Shown here piece by piece: positions 1 through 5,921 of a stretch of DNA of 8,077 nucleotides (position 1 is the stretch's first letter; each line of letters opens with the position of its first letter). Origin of the DNA: an uncultured Roseiflexaceae bacterium (GTDB lineage: Bacteria; Chloroflexota; Chloroflexia; Chloroflexales; Roseiflexaceae); NCBI GenBank assembly GCA_937988885.1, contig CALKHR010000012.1:1-8077 (forward strand), read 5' to 3'. The position numbers and the translations under genes are program-made. The notes beneath the pieces were generated by a model, which saw only the letters and a list, made by a program, of their open reading frames with translations, did not search any database and had not been told where the DNA came from.

Positions 1-51
1 CCCACCGTCCAGCAGCCATACCATTGTTTGGGAGGCGTATTGTCCGTGATT

Positions 52-83
52 GGGTACGAAGACTCATTCATTGTTCGTATCCC
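52..83. repeat. Imperfect hairpin downstream of the mutarotase gene
   Basis: GGGTACGAA (52-60) pairs with TTCGTATCCC (74-83) as nine base pairs with one bulged T, around a 13-base loop. It lies just beyond the larger hairpin at 87-123, so a minus-strand transcript leaving the mutarotase gene meets both in tandem. There is no T-tract after it on either strand, so on its own it is not a classical intrinsic terminator. It could protect the mRNA 3' end or help termination; the pairing is seen, the role is inferred. Confidence 0.4.
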
Positions 84-86
84 TCA

Positions 87-123
87 ATAGATGAAAGGAG
101 CGGAATTCGCCCCTTTCATCTAT
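87..123 (-). terminator. Long stem-loop ending the sugar locus, probable terminator or 3'-end structure
   Basis: Positions 87-102 pair with 108-123 as a 16-bp stem with one imperfect pair and a 5-base loop centred on GAATTC. The imperfect position (A99/C111) is a mismatch in plus-strand RNA but a G-U wobble in minus-strand RNA, so the fold is better in the direction of the sugar genes. It begins 36 bases past the mutarotase stop. It lacks a proper U-run after the stem, so intrinsic termination may be partial; a role as an mRNA 3'-end stabiliser is the alternative. Confidence 0.5.
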
Positions 124-159
124 CTACCAAATCATCGCGTTACGCAGCACCACCACGCG

Positions 160-579
160 CTACTCCGGCGCGACCACGCCGATCGTCAAAAGCAGGTTGG
201 CGAACACCCGTCGCTCGCCCGTCGCGATCACCAGCGCCACATCGGGCTGGCGTGCCGCATCGTAAAACGCGAACCGCTCCAGCGGCTCGATCGCCAGGCC
301 CGTCAGCGCGGCACGGAACTCACTGAAGATCGCAGGCTCCACGCCCGTATCCGGCATCATCACATGCGCCGCCTCGATCGGAATGGCGTCAACCAGCACA
401 TTCAACACATCGGTCACTTTGAGCATATCCGGCGCGAAGTTCAGGTACACCCGTCGCGCGCGGGCGTAGGTGTGCGAGTCGAAGGGAAAATTGCCATCAG
501 CGATCAAAATGCGTGAGCCGTGCCCAGCAGTACCGAGCGCAGCGAGAATCTCGGGGTGCAACAAACGATAACGAAGCAT
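160..579 (-). CDS. RbsD/FucU-family sugar mutarotase (FucU-like)
   Basis: A 139-residue cytoplasmic protein of the RbsD/FucU family, whose members convert imported sugars between ring or anomeric forms (RbsD: ribose pyranose/furanose; FucU: L-fucose anomers). The catalytic histidine is His20 in GHG (19-21), with Asp28 in the following ADGNFP block; the C-terminal GER...FAN (121-128) matches the family substrate-binding end. RFAFY (102-106) and DGNFP look more like FucU than RbsD as I remember them, so the sugar need not be ribose. Length equals the family norm. Start: an AGGAG site at 586-590 directly abuts an ATG at 585 but is six bases from the ATG at 579, so 579 is chosen; translation from 585 would add only two residues. 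Last gene of the locus, with its own candidate promoter at 613-641. Family assignment is strong; the substrate is unknown. Confidence 0.9.
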   Translation of the reverse strand: MLRYRLLHPEILAALGTAGHGSRILIADGNFPFDSHTYARARRVYLNFAPDMLKVTDVLNVLVDAIPIEAAHVMMPDTGVEPAIFSEFRAALTGLAIEPLERFAFYDAARQPDVALVIATGERRVFANLLLTIGVVAPE

Positions 580-585
580 GGTCAT

Positions 586-590
586 CTCCT
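586..590 (-). promoter_or_regulatory. Shine-Dalgarno site deciding the mutarotase start
   Basis: AGGAG on the minus strand touches the upstream ATG (583-585) with no spacer but sits six bases before the in-frame ATG at 577-579. Normal spacing favours 579 as the true start. Confidence 0.65.
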
Positions 591-612
591 ACAGATATGC
601 AAAAGGTGGCGT

Positions 613-641
613 ATCATACCTGTTTCACACAAATTGGGCAA
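613..641 (-). promoter_or_regulatory. Candidate sigma70 promoter for the mutarotase gene
   Basis: On the minus strand TTGCCC (636-641) and TATGAT (613-618) are separated by 17 bases; they match the consensus at four and five of six positions. The predicted start is near 606, giving a leader of about 27 bases that includes the AGGAG site. It lies in the 70-base gap after the antiporter stop. The -10 box lies within a short palindrome, GTATcATAC (611-619), possibly chance. It suggests the mutarotase can be expressed apart from the genes upstream. Confidence 0.45.
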
Positions 642-655
642 CTGCATCGCTCAAG

Positions 656-2359
656 CTAGATGGTGGGCGATTGCCGCTGCGTGTTCAACGCCTCCTGAAG
701 ATCGAGTTGCTCCAACACTGAACGCATCACCTCGTCGCTGATCCGATCCGCGTCGCGCTCGGCGATCAGCGCTTGGCGTTGGGCCGATAACACTTCTTGA
801 CTCAGTTGATACAGAAAAATCAACCGCTGCCGATCCGGCCCGTTATCGCTGGTGGCCTCCTGCGCCTGCTTGCGCCAGGCCGCCAGACGTTGCGCACGCT
901 GAATCCAGGCCGTCGTCGCCTGTTGCGCCGTCGCGTCGAGGTGCTCCGCCGCAAAATGTTCAGCAGTCGCGAAGCCAACCTGTTGTACCACCCGTTGCGC
1001 GTGACGCAACTGTTGCAGTTCAAGCTCGGCCTCGTGCGGATCGGCGATCTGCAACTTGTTGATCAGCCAGGGCAGCGACAGCCCTTGGATCAGCAGCGTG
1101 CCAACCGCCACCACAAACGCCACCACCTGAATCTCCAGCCGTCCAGGGAAGGGCAGGCCCAACGTCGTGACTTGAGGCACACCAGCCGCCGCAGCCAACG
1201 TCACCACGCCGCGCATACCAGTCCACGAGACCACCAGCGTCTCGCGCCAAGTGAGCGGCGGCGATCGACGACTCGCGGGTTTGGAGTTGCGATTCGCGAG
1301 CCACAACGTGTCCAATTCTTGCGTCTCGGCCTGTGCCTCGCGCTTCGCGATACGCTTCTGAATGCTGCGGTAGCGCCAACGCAAGAGCCATTGGCTCAGG
1401 AACACCCACACAATGCGCACGATAATCGCAGCCGAGAGTACCGCAAGCGCCGCGCCCAACAGAGTGTTAAGCGAATAGCCCGCCTCAAGCACATCCTGGA
1501 TCACAAAGCGCAGTTGCAAGCCGATATACGCAAAGACAAACGCTTCGAGCAGCGCATCGATCACTGGCCACAATTGGCGCTCCTGCAGGCGCGAAGCGAA
1601 GTTCAACTCCGAGGCGAAATGGCTCAGCGTAAAGCCCACCGACACCACCGCGATCACGCCAGATGCGTGCACTTCTTCCGCCAACAAGTAGGCACTAAAA
1701 GGCGCCAGCAAGCCCAACGCCGTCATCAACGAGGGATTCTCAAGGTTACGGCGGATGCGATGAATAACCCATCCCAGGACGGGGCCAATCAAAGCACCGA
1801 CCGTCGCGCTGTACAGGAAGTAGAGAAACAGGTTATCGATAAACAGTTTTGAGCCAGCCACCGCCGCGACCGTCGCGCTAAACAATGTCAGCGCCGCCGC
1901 GTCGTTGATCAGGCTCTCACCTGTGAGTGTTGTCATCATGCGCTTGGGCAAGCCCAATTTGCGCCCGATCGCCACCGCTGTCACTGCATCGGGTGGTGAT
2001 ACCACCGCAGCCAGCACCAACGCGCTCGCGAAGGTCAGGCCGGGCACCACCACAGCCGCCACAGCACCCACAACAATGGTGCTGACAACCACCAGCACCA
2101 CGCCAAGATTCGCTATCGAAAAAAAGCGCTGCATAAAGCTGCTAAACGGCAACTGGATCGATGTCGAATAGAGCAATGGCGGCAGCACAATCGTCAGGAT
2201 GATCTCCGGTTCCAACTCAAATCGCGTCATTCCAGGGATGAACGACGCGACTAAGCCAACCAACACCACCAACAGCGGCGCTTGAAAGCCTCGGTGTTCC
2301 GCCACAATCGTCACTGCGATTGCGCAGATCACCACAATCAGTAATTGAGTGAAAAACAT
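656..2359 (-). CDS. CPA1-family cation/proton (Na+/H+) antiporter
   Basis: A 567-residue integral membrane protein of the monovalent cation:proton antiporter CPA1 family (bacterial NhaP/NHE-like; E. coli YjcE is of similar size and build). About 12 to 13 hydrophobic segments fill residues 1-435. Family motifs are visible: LPPLLY (59-64), SPPDAV (121-126), GESLINDAAAL (147-157) with the Asn152-Asp153 pair expected at the ion site, EEVHASG (228-234) and WTGMRGVV (379-386). A charged loop (about 326-371) interrupts the membrane domain. Residues 436-567 form a hydrophilic, Gln/Ala/Arg-rich, probably helical cytoplasmic tail. It would exchange Na+ or K+ for protons; the ion cannot be told from sequence. 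The ribosome site before the ATG is weak (GGAA about 16 bases, GGTAG about 7 bases upstream). It lies 160 bases after the repressor stop and 70 before the mutarotase, an unusual member of a sugar locus and possibly an independent unit. Confidence 0.93.
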   Translation of the reverse strand: MFFTQLLIVVICAIAVTIVAEHRGFQAPLLVVLVGLVASFIPGMTRFELEPEIILTIVLPPLLYSTSIQLPFSSFMQRFFSIANLGVVLVVVSTIVVGAVAAVVVPGLTFASALVLAAVVSPPDAVTAVAIGRKLGLPKRMMTTLTGESLINDAAALTLFSATVAAVAGSKLFIDNLFLYFLYSATVGALIGPVLGWVIHRIRRNLENPSLMTALGLLAPFSAYLLAEEVHASGVIAVVSVGFTLSHFASELNFASRLQERQLWPVIDALLEAFVFAYIGLQLRFVIQDVLEAGYSLNTLLGAALAVLSAAIIVRIVWVFLSQWLLRWRYRSIQKRIAKREAQAETQELDTLWLANRNSKPASRRSPPLTWRETLVVSWTGMRGVVTLAAAAGVPQVTTLGLPFPGRLEIQVVAFVVAVGTLLIQGLSLPWLINKLQIADPHEAELELQQLRHAQRVVQQVGFATAEHFAAEHLDATAQQATTAWIQRAQRLAAWRKQAQEATSDNGPDRQRLIFLYQLSQEVLSAQRQALIAERDADRISDEVMRSVLEQLDLQEALNTQRQSPTI

Positions 2360-2435
2360 AGCAGATCTACCGTTCCATCAGATCGCTAAACGTCTCATGC
2401 TACACTGTACACCTCATAAACATCACTCTGCAAGA

Positions 2436-2464
2436 GATATACACAGTTGTAGAGCAGACTGCAA
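2436..2464 (-). promoter_or_regulatory. Weak candidate promoter for the antiporter gene
   Basis: Minus-strand TTGCAG (2459-2464) and TATATC (2436-2441) are 17 bases apart, matching consensus at three and four of six positions. A start near 2429 would leave a leader of about 70 bases. The -35 box overlaps a CTGCA/TGCAG inverted repeat. Plausible because the gap before the antiporter is 160 bases, but the boxes are poor. Confidence 0.22.
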
Positions 2465-2473
2465 TGTATGCAG
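2459..2473. repeat. Inverted repeat in the repressor-antiporter gap
   Basis: CTGCA (2459-2463) and TGCAG (2469-2473) are perfect complements around five bases. It overlaps the candidate -35 box of the antiporter promoter, so a protein-binding site is possible; as a 5-bp repeat it may also be chance. Confidence 0.3.
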
Positions 2474-2475
2474 CA

Positions 2476-2495
2476 GATAGGAAGCACATCCTATC
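2476..2495. repeat. Perfect 7-bp inverted repeat just after the repressor gene
   Basis: GATAGGA (2476-2482) and TCCTATC (2489-2495) are perfect complements around a 6-base loop, 24 bases past the repressor stop. No T-tract follows on the minus strand, so it is a poor intrinsic terminator. It may be a weak 3'-end hairpin or a regulator site ahead of the antiporter. A short palindrome TTGTACAA lies at 2504-2511 between it and the stop codon. Confidence 0.4.
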
Positions 2496-2519
2496 AGCAG
2501 ATATTGTACAAGAGAAGAG

Positions 2520-3536
2520 CTATACGCGGGACAGAGGCGCAGGCCCGCTCGATTGACCGATCACCAGCTCAATCGGCAATAACACCTCGCGAGCCTGTTC
2601 TGGTCCCTCGCCATTCAAACGCTCCAGCAGCATTTCGGCTGCACGCAGGCCGATCTGATAGGCGGGTTGCGTCATCGCGGTAAAAAACGGCTCAAGCGTG
2701 TTCGCATAAGCGATATCATCGAACGAGACCAGCGAAATGTGATCGGGAATGCGCAACTTCGCCTCGCGAAACGCCTGTAATGCGCCAAAAGCAATAAAAT
2801 TGTTCGCAGCAAAACAGCCAGTGATGCGCGAATCGTATGCCAATACCTGCTGCGCCATCTGATAGCCAGATTCTTCGCTATACTGCCCAAAAACGATCAG
2901 ATTCTCATCGATCGGTAGACCTGCATCCTCCAACGCCCGACGATACCCCAACACCCGCTCGCTCGCCGTCGAGACATGCGGCGGCCCGCTCAACATTGCG
3001 ATACGCCGATGCCCAAGCGCGATCAGATGCTGCACCAATTGGAACGCGCCATCCTCCGAATCGCAGCGCACACAATCCACCTGCCCATCGGCCACCCGCC
3101 GATCCAGTACGACGCATGGCACCATCTTCGAGCGCAACAGCATCAGCGATTCCTGCGCGTTGCTCGACGGCACGAGCAAGCATCCGTCGATCTGCCGCTG
3201 CAGCAGAAGTTGAAGGTACTTCAATTCCTCAACTTCCGATTCATCGGTGTTGCAGAAGATCACGCTGAGATCGTGAGCGCGCGCCACATCCTCCACACCC
3301 CGCGCAACCGCTGTAAAGAACGGATTCGTGATATCGCTCAGGATCAGCGCGATCATGTTGCTCTGCTTGAAGCGCAACGAGCGTGCAAGCGCGTTCGGCA
3401 CATATCCCAACGTCGCGATCGCCTGCTCCACCCGGGCGCGCGTCTCGGCGCTGATGTGTTTGGAGTTGTTGAGCACCCGCGACACCGTCATCGTCGAGAC
3501 GCCAGCCAATTTAGCGACATCGTTGATGGTTGCCAT
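2520..3536 (-). CDS. LacI/GalR-family transcriptional regulator (RbsR-like)
   Basis: A 338-residue repressor of standard LacI-family length. The N-terminal helix-turn-helix is residues 3-24, with recognition helix STMTVSRVLNN, followed by the hinge helix around YVPNALARSLR (45-55) that inserts in the operator minor groove. Residues 61-330 are the periplasmic-binding-protein-like effector domain, with ITNPFF (69-74), VIFCNTDE (92-99), LDRR (144-147), a Phe-Asp-Asp in VSFDD (270-274) and TQPAYQIG (289-296), all normal family blocks. Overall pattern is nearest to RbsR/PurR-type regulators as I recall them. AGAAGGA (3541-3547) stands four bases before the ATG. It follows the binding-protein gene by 139 bases and probably represses the transporter operon through the inverted repeat at 7525-7540, relieved by the transported sugar; that link is inference. 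It has its own TATAAT box upstream. Confidence 0.93.
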   Translation of the reverse strand: MATINDVAKLAGVSTMTVSRVLNNSKHISAETRARVEQAIATLGYVPNALARSLRFKQSNMIALILSDITNPFFTAVARGVEDVARAHDLSVIFCNTDESEVEELKYLQLLLQRQIDGCLLVPSSNAQESLMLLRSKMVPCVVLDRRVADGQVDCVRCDSEDGAFQLVQHLIALGHRRIAMLSGPPHVSTASERVLGYRRALEDAGLPIDENLIVFGQYSEESGYQMAQQVLAYDSRITGCFAANNFIAFGALQAFREAKLRIPDHISLVSFDDIAYANTLEPFFTAMTQPAYQIGLRAAEMLLERLNGEGPEQAREVLLPIELVIGQSSGPAPLSRV

Positions 3537-3571
3537 AGCGTCCTTCTACAAACCTAGCGCGAATCGTGGCC

Positions 3572-3577
3572 ATTATA
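3572..3577 (-). promoter_or_regulatory. TATAAT -10 box of a candidate promoter for the repressor gene
   Basis: A perfect TATAAT on the minus strand lies 35 bases before the repressor ATG and would start RNA near 3565. The best -35 is poor: TTGTGC (3593-3598) at a short 15-base spacing, inside the hairpin at 3583-3633. It would let the repressor be made without full read-through from the transporter genes. Confidence 0.35.
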
Positions 3578-3582
3578 GACAA

Positions 3583-3633
3583 GGCCGATGATGCACAACG
3601 CAGCCTGCCAGCACGCCTTGTTCATCATCGGCC
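3583..3633 (-). terminator. Hairpin after the binding-protein gene, probable terminator or attenuator
   Basis: GGCCGATGATG (3583-3593) and CATCATCGGCC (3623-3633) are perfect 11-bp complements; inside, ACAA (3595-3598) pairs with TTGT (3618-3621), extending the stem past one mismatch. On the minus strand the stem ends CGGCC and is followed by TTGTCT, a short T-rich tail. It starts 42 bases after the binding-protein stop and ends 46 bases before the repressor ATG. Likely roles are partial termination, or a 3'-end shield keeping transporter mRNA more abundant than repressor mRNA. Confidence 0.55.
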
Positions 3634-3675
3634 CGCACTCATACCCGCTACCGAGCGTTCACGCTCAACGCGCAA

Positions 3676-4683
3676 CTACTCGTAGAGCAGCGGCTTAATC
3701 ACATCCGAATCGATATTCGTCTTATCGTACCAGTGGAAGCCCGTGTCGATCGTCTTTGGCAGCGACTCACCCTTGATCGCCTTCACCGCCGACTCCACAC
3801 ACTTGTAGCCGATACCAATCGGGTCCTGGGTGATCGCACCAGCCTCGACCCCGCTGCGCACCGCCTCGATCTGCTGCGCGCCGGAGTCGTAGCCGATCAC
3901 CACGATCTGATTCTCTTTGCCAAGCTCCTTCACCGCGTTCAACACACCGATGATCGAACCTTCGTTCGCGCCGAAGAAGCCCTTCAAGTTCGGGTTCGCT
4001 TGCATGATCGCCTTGGCAAGGTCGGTCGACTTCAACTGGTCGCCGCCGCCGTAATCAACCGCCACAATCTTGATGTTCGGGTACTTCTCGTTGATGCGAT
4101 TCACGAACCCGTCGCGGCGGTCGATGCCAGTGCGGCTGGTCTGATCGTGCACGATCAGCGCGATCTCGCCCTCACCATTGATCAACTCCGCCATCTTATC
4201 GGCGGCCAATGCGGCAGCAGCGATATTGTCGGTTGCGGCGGTCGTCACAGGGATATCGCTATCGACGCCCGAGTCGAAGCCGATCACCGGAATGTTCGCC
4301 GCCTTGGCGCGCTCCAACAGCGGGATCACCGCTTGGCTATCGAGCGCCGCTAGGCAGATCGCCTGGGGGTTTTTGTCGAGCGCAGCCTGCAACATCTCGA
4401 TCTGCTTATCGACCTGCGACTCGTTCTCCGGCCCCTCGAACGTGATCGACACATTAAACTCGCTTGCCGCCTTCTCGGCACCTGTTCTGACCGCCTGCCA
4501 AAATTGATGCTGAAAACCTTTCGAGATAATTGGGATGTACGCTGGCGTTGTGCTGCCCGAATCGCCTCCCGACGATGTTGTAGCCGGTGCATTACCCGTC
4601 GGTGCCGCTGTGCCACAAGCCGCCAACAGCATGGCAACGATAAGCACCAGGGTACTACTGAGTGTTGACCGTAGCATTCTCAT
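3676..4683 (-). CDS. Sugar-binding lipoprotein of a CUT2 ABC transporter (RbsB-like)
   Basis: A 335-residue extracytoplasmic receptor that delivers a monosaccharide to the permease encoded upstream. Residues 1-22 are a lipoprotein signal peptide with lipobox LAAC and lipidated Cys23; a Ser/Thr/Gly/Ala-rich linker follows to about 48; 49-335 is the two-lobed periplasmic-binding domain (Peripla_BP_4 type). By eye against E. coli RbsB, several ribose contacts are kept (Asp137, Arg189, Asn240, Asp266, Gln286), but RbsB Arg90 appears as Ser138, Asn13 as His59 and Phe16 as Trp62. A ribose assignment is therefore unsafe and another pentose, hexose or deoxy sugar is possible. AAGGAG at 4690-4695, six bases before the ATG at 4683, fixes the start; a longer reading frame to 4800 would bury the signal peptide. 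It lies 143 bases after the permease stop. Confidence 0.92.
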   Translation of the reverse strand: MRMLRSTLSSTLVLIVAMLLAACGTAAPTGNAPATTSSGGDSGSTTPAYIPIISKGFQHQFWQAVRTGAEKAASEFNVSITFEGPENESQVDKQIEMLQAALDKNPQAICLAALDSQAVIPLLERAKAANIPVIGFDSGVDSDIPVTTAATDNIAAAALAADKMAELINGEGEIALIVHDQTSRTGIDRRDGFVNRINEKYPNIKIVAVDYGGGDQLKSTDLAKAIMQANPNLKGFFGANEGSIIGVLNAVKELGKENQIVVIGYDSGAQQIEAVRSGVEAGAITQDPIGIGYKCVESAVKAIKGESLPKTIDTGFHWYDKTNIDSDVIKPLLYE

Positions 4684-4689
4684 CGCGAT

Positions 4690-4695
4690 CTCCTT
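4690..4695 (-). promoter_or_regulatory. Shine-Dalgarno site of the binding-protein gene
   Basis: AAGGAG lies six bases before the ATG at 4681-4683, which also begins a well-formed lipoprotein signal peptide. It excludes the open in-frame extension upstream. Confidence 0.75.
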
Positions 4696-4789
4696 TGATT
4701 GTAGAGGAGTTTTTCTGTTACACTCTCCGTAGAGCGAACAACCATCCAATGGACGCACGCTGGTCACACCACCCCAACCTCTAGCGTTT

Positions 4790-4797
4790 ACCTCCTT
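4790..4797 (-). promoter_or_regulatory. Orphan full-length Shine-Dalgarno sequence in the permease to binding-protein gap
   Basis: AAGGAGGT, a full match to the 16S rRNA tail, occurs 30 bases after the permease stop, but no ATG, GTG or TTG follows within normal distance (the nearest, a TTG, is 12 bases away and opens only 19 codons). It could be a remnant of an older start, a ribosome standby site, or chance. Confidence 0.35.
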
Positions 4798-4826
4798 CAC
4801 GAACCGCTATCGACCTATCTCTCGCC

Positions 4827-5825
4827 CTAACGCAGCCTGCGTCGGCGCACAATATCCACATACACCGCGACAATCACAATCGTACCGGTGATCACAATCT
4901 GCCATTCCTGCGGAACCGAGAGGATGCGCAGCCCGTTCGCCAAGGTGCTGATGATGAACGCACCGATGATCGTCCCGAGGATGGAGCCTTCGCCGCCGCT
5001 TAACGACGTGCCGCCGATCACCGCCGCCGCGATCGCATCGAGCTCGTAGCCCTGGCCGAGCGAGGGCTGCGCCGAGTTCAGGCGCGAGGCGATCACCACG
5101 CCCGCCAGGCCGCTAAACACGCCGCACAAGGTGTAGATCGCGATCTTCCAGCGGCCCACCGGCACGCCCGAGAGGCGCGTCGCCTCCTCGTTGCTGCCCA
5201 GCGCGAATGTATAGCGCCCCAGCACCGTCTGCCCAAGGATCGCGCTCGCAATGATCGCGGCCCCAAACATAATCAGCACCGCATTCGGCATCTCGAAGGC
5301 TGGCAGAAAAGGTCGCACTATCGAGCCCATCGCGATCTCCCGAAACGCGGGCGCATCGTTGAAGTAGATCGGCTTGAGCTGCGACATAATCAGCGCGAGA
5401 CCTTTGGCGATGTTGAGCATGCCAAGCGTTGCGATAAACGGCGGCAGTTTCAGCTTGGCGATCAGCACGCCGTTCACAAAACCGCACAGCCCGCCCGCCA
5501 GCAATCCGCCGATCACACCCACCACAATCGGCAACTGCATATTGGTGATCAACACACCCGTGATCACGGCGGCAAACGTCATCACCGTACCGATCGACAG
5601 ATCGATGCCGCCCGAGATGATCACAAACGTAACCCCCAAGGCCAGAATACCATTGACGGCGGTCGCCAGCAGGATGCCGACGATATTGGTGACGGTGAGG
5701 AAGTTTGGAGAGGCGAGCGAAAAATAGACAACCATGATGATCAAGGCGGCGAAGGCCAGCACACGCTGCATAGCGCCCGATTGAAACCACCGAGGTTGTG
5801 CTAACGCCGTTGTTTGCAGTTTCAT
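4827..5825 (-). CDS. rbsC: Sugar ABC transporter permease (RbsC-like)
   Basis: A 332-residue inner-membrane permease of the BPD_transp_2 family; CUT2 systems use two copies as a homodimeric channel with the double ATPase. It is almost wholly hydrophobic, with about eight to ten membrane spans from residue 21 to 325 and a basic C-terminal end (RRRRLR, 327-332). Family blocks include SGGIDLSIG (71-79), the segment PPFIATLGML (128-137), the cytoplasmic GSNEEATRLSGV (210-221) expected to contact the ATPase, and GGTSLSGGEGS (271-281). Length is close to E. coli RbsC. Start at 5825 is supported by GAGGAA (5832-5837) six bases upstream; the longer open frame to 5918 has no hydrophobic or conserved sequence. 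It follows rbsA after 96 bases that hold inverted repeats. The symbol denotes family, not proven ribose use. Confidence 0.92.
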   Translation of the reverse strand: MKLQTTALAQPRWFQSGAMQRVLAFAALIIMVVYFSLASPNFLTVTNIVGILLATAVNGILALGVTFVIISGGIDLSIGTVMTFAAVITGVLITNMQLPIVVGVIGGLLAGGLCGFVNGVLIAKLKLPPFIATLGMLNIAKGLALIMSQLKPIYFNDAPAFREIAMGSIVRPFLPAFEMPNAVLIMFGAAIIASAILGQTVLGRYTFALGSNEEATRLSGVPVGRWKIAIYTLCGVFSGLAGVVIASRLNSAQPSLGQGYELDAIAAAVIGGTSLSGGEGSILGTIIGAFIISTLANGLRILSVPQEWQIVITGTIVIVAVYVDIVRRRRLR

Positions 5826-5871
5826 GATTCGTTCCTCGCTACAGCTCGATTGAGGACAAGCACGGTTCTCG

Positions 5872-5920
5872 GCTTGGCGATCGTGGGCCACCCCAGCCCG
5901 AAGAACGGCGAATGCCAAGC
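5872..5920. repeat. Inverted repeat in the rbsA-rbsC gap
   Basis: GCTTGGC (5872-5878) and GCCAAGC (5914-5920) are perfect complements; between them GGGC (5885-5888) and GCCC (5896-5899) can form an inner stem. An alternative imperfect pairing joins GGTTCTCGGCT (5864-5874) to the GCCCGAAGAAC block (5896-5906). The structure begins right after the rbsA stop and ends about 46 bases before the rbsC start. No T-run follows, so RNA processing or stabilisation is likelier than termination. Confidence 0.4.
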
Positions 5921-5921
5921 A

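Noticed and set aside
1..24. Possible minus-strand gene start reading M-V-W-L-L-D-G-G, like some homocysteine S-methyltransferase beginnings
   Set aside because: Only eight codons before the window edge and no ribosome-binding site; too little to call.
289..297. Residues 289-297 of RbsA: Walker A without lysine in domain 2, considered as a possible inactivating mutation
   Set aside because: The interval is protein numbering, not DNA position. This degenerate motif is normal for RbsA/MglA-type double ATPases.
797..1852. A 351-codon plus-strand frame opposite the antiporter
   Set aside because: Arg/His/Gln-rich with no membrane or domain pattern; the opposite strand encodes a recognisable CPA1 antiporter.
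4684..4800. Longer N-terminus for the binding protein
   Set aside because: The in-frame extension starts at GTG, has no suitably spaced ribosome site and would place the lipoprotein signal peptide internally; AAGGAG supports 4683.
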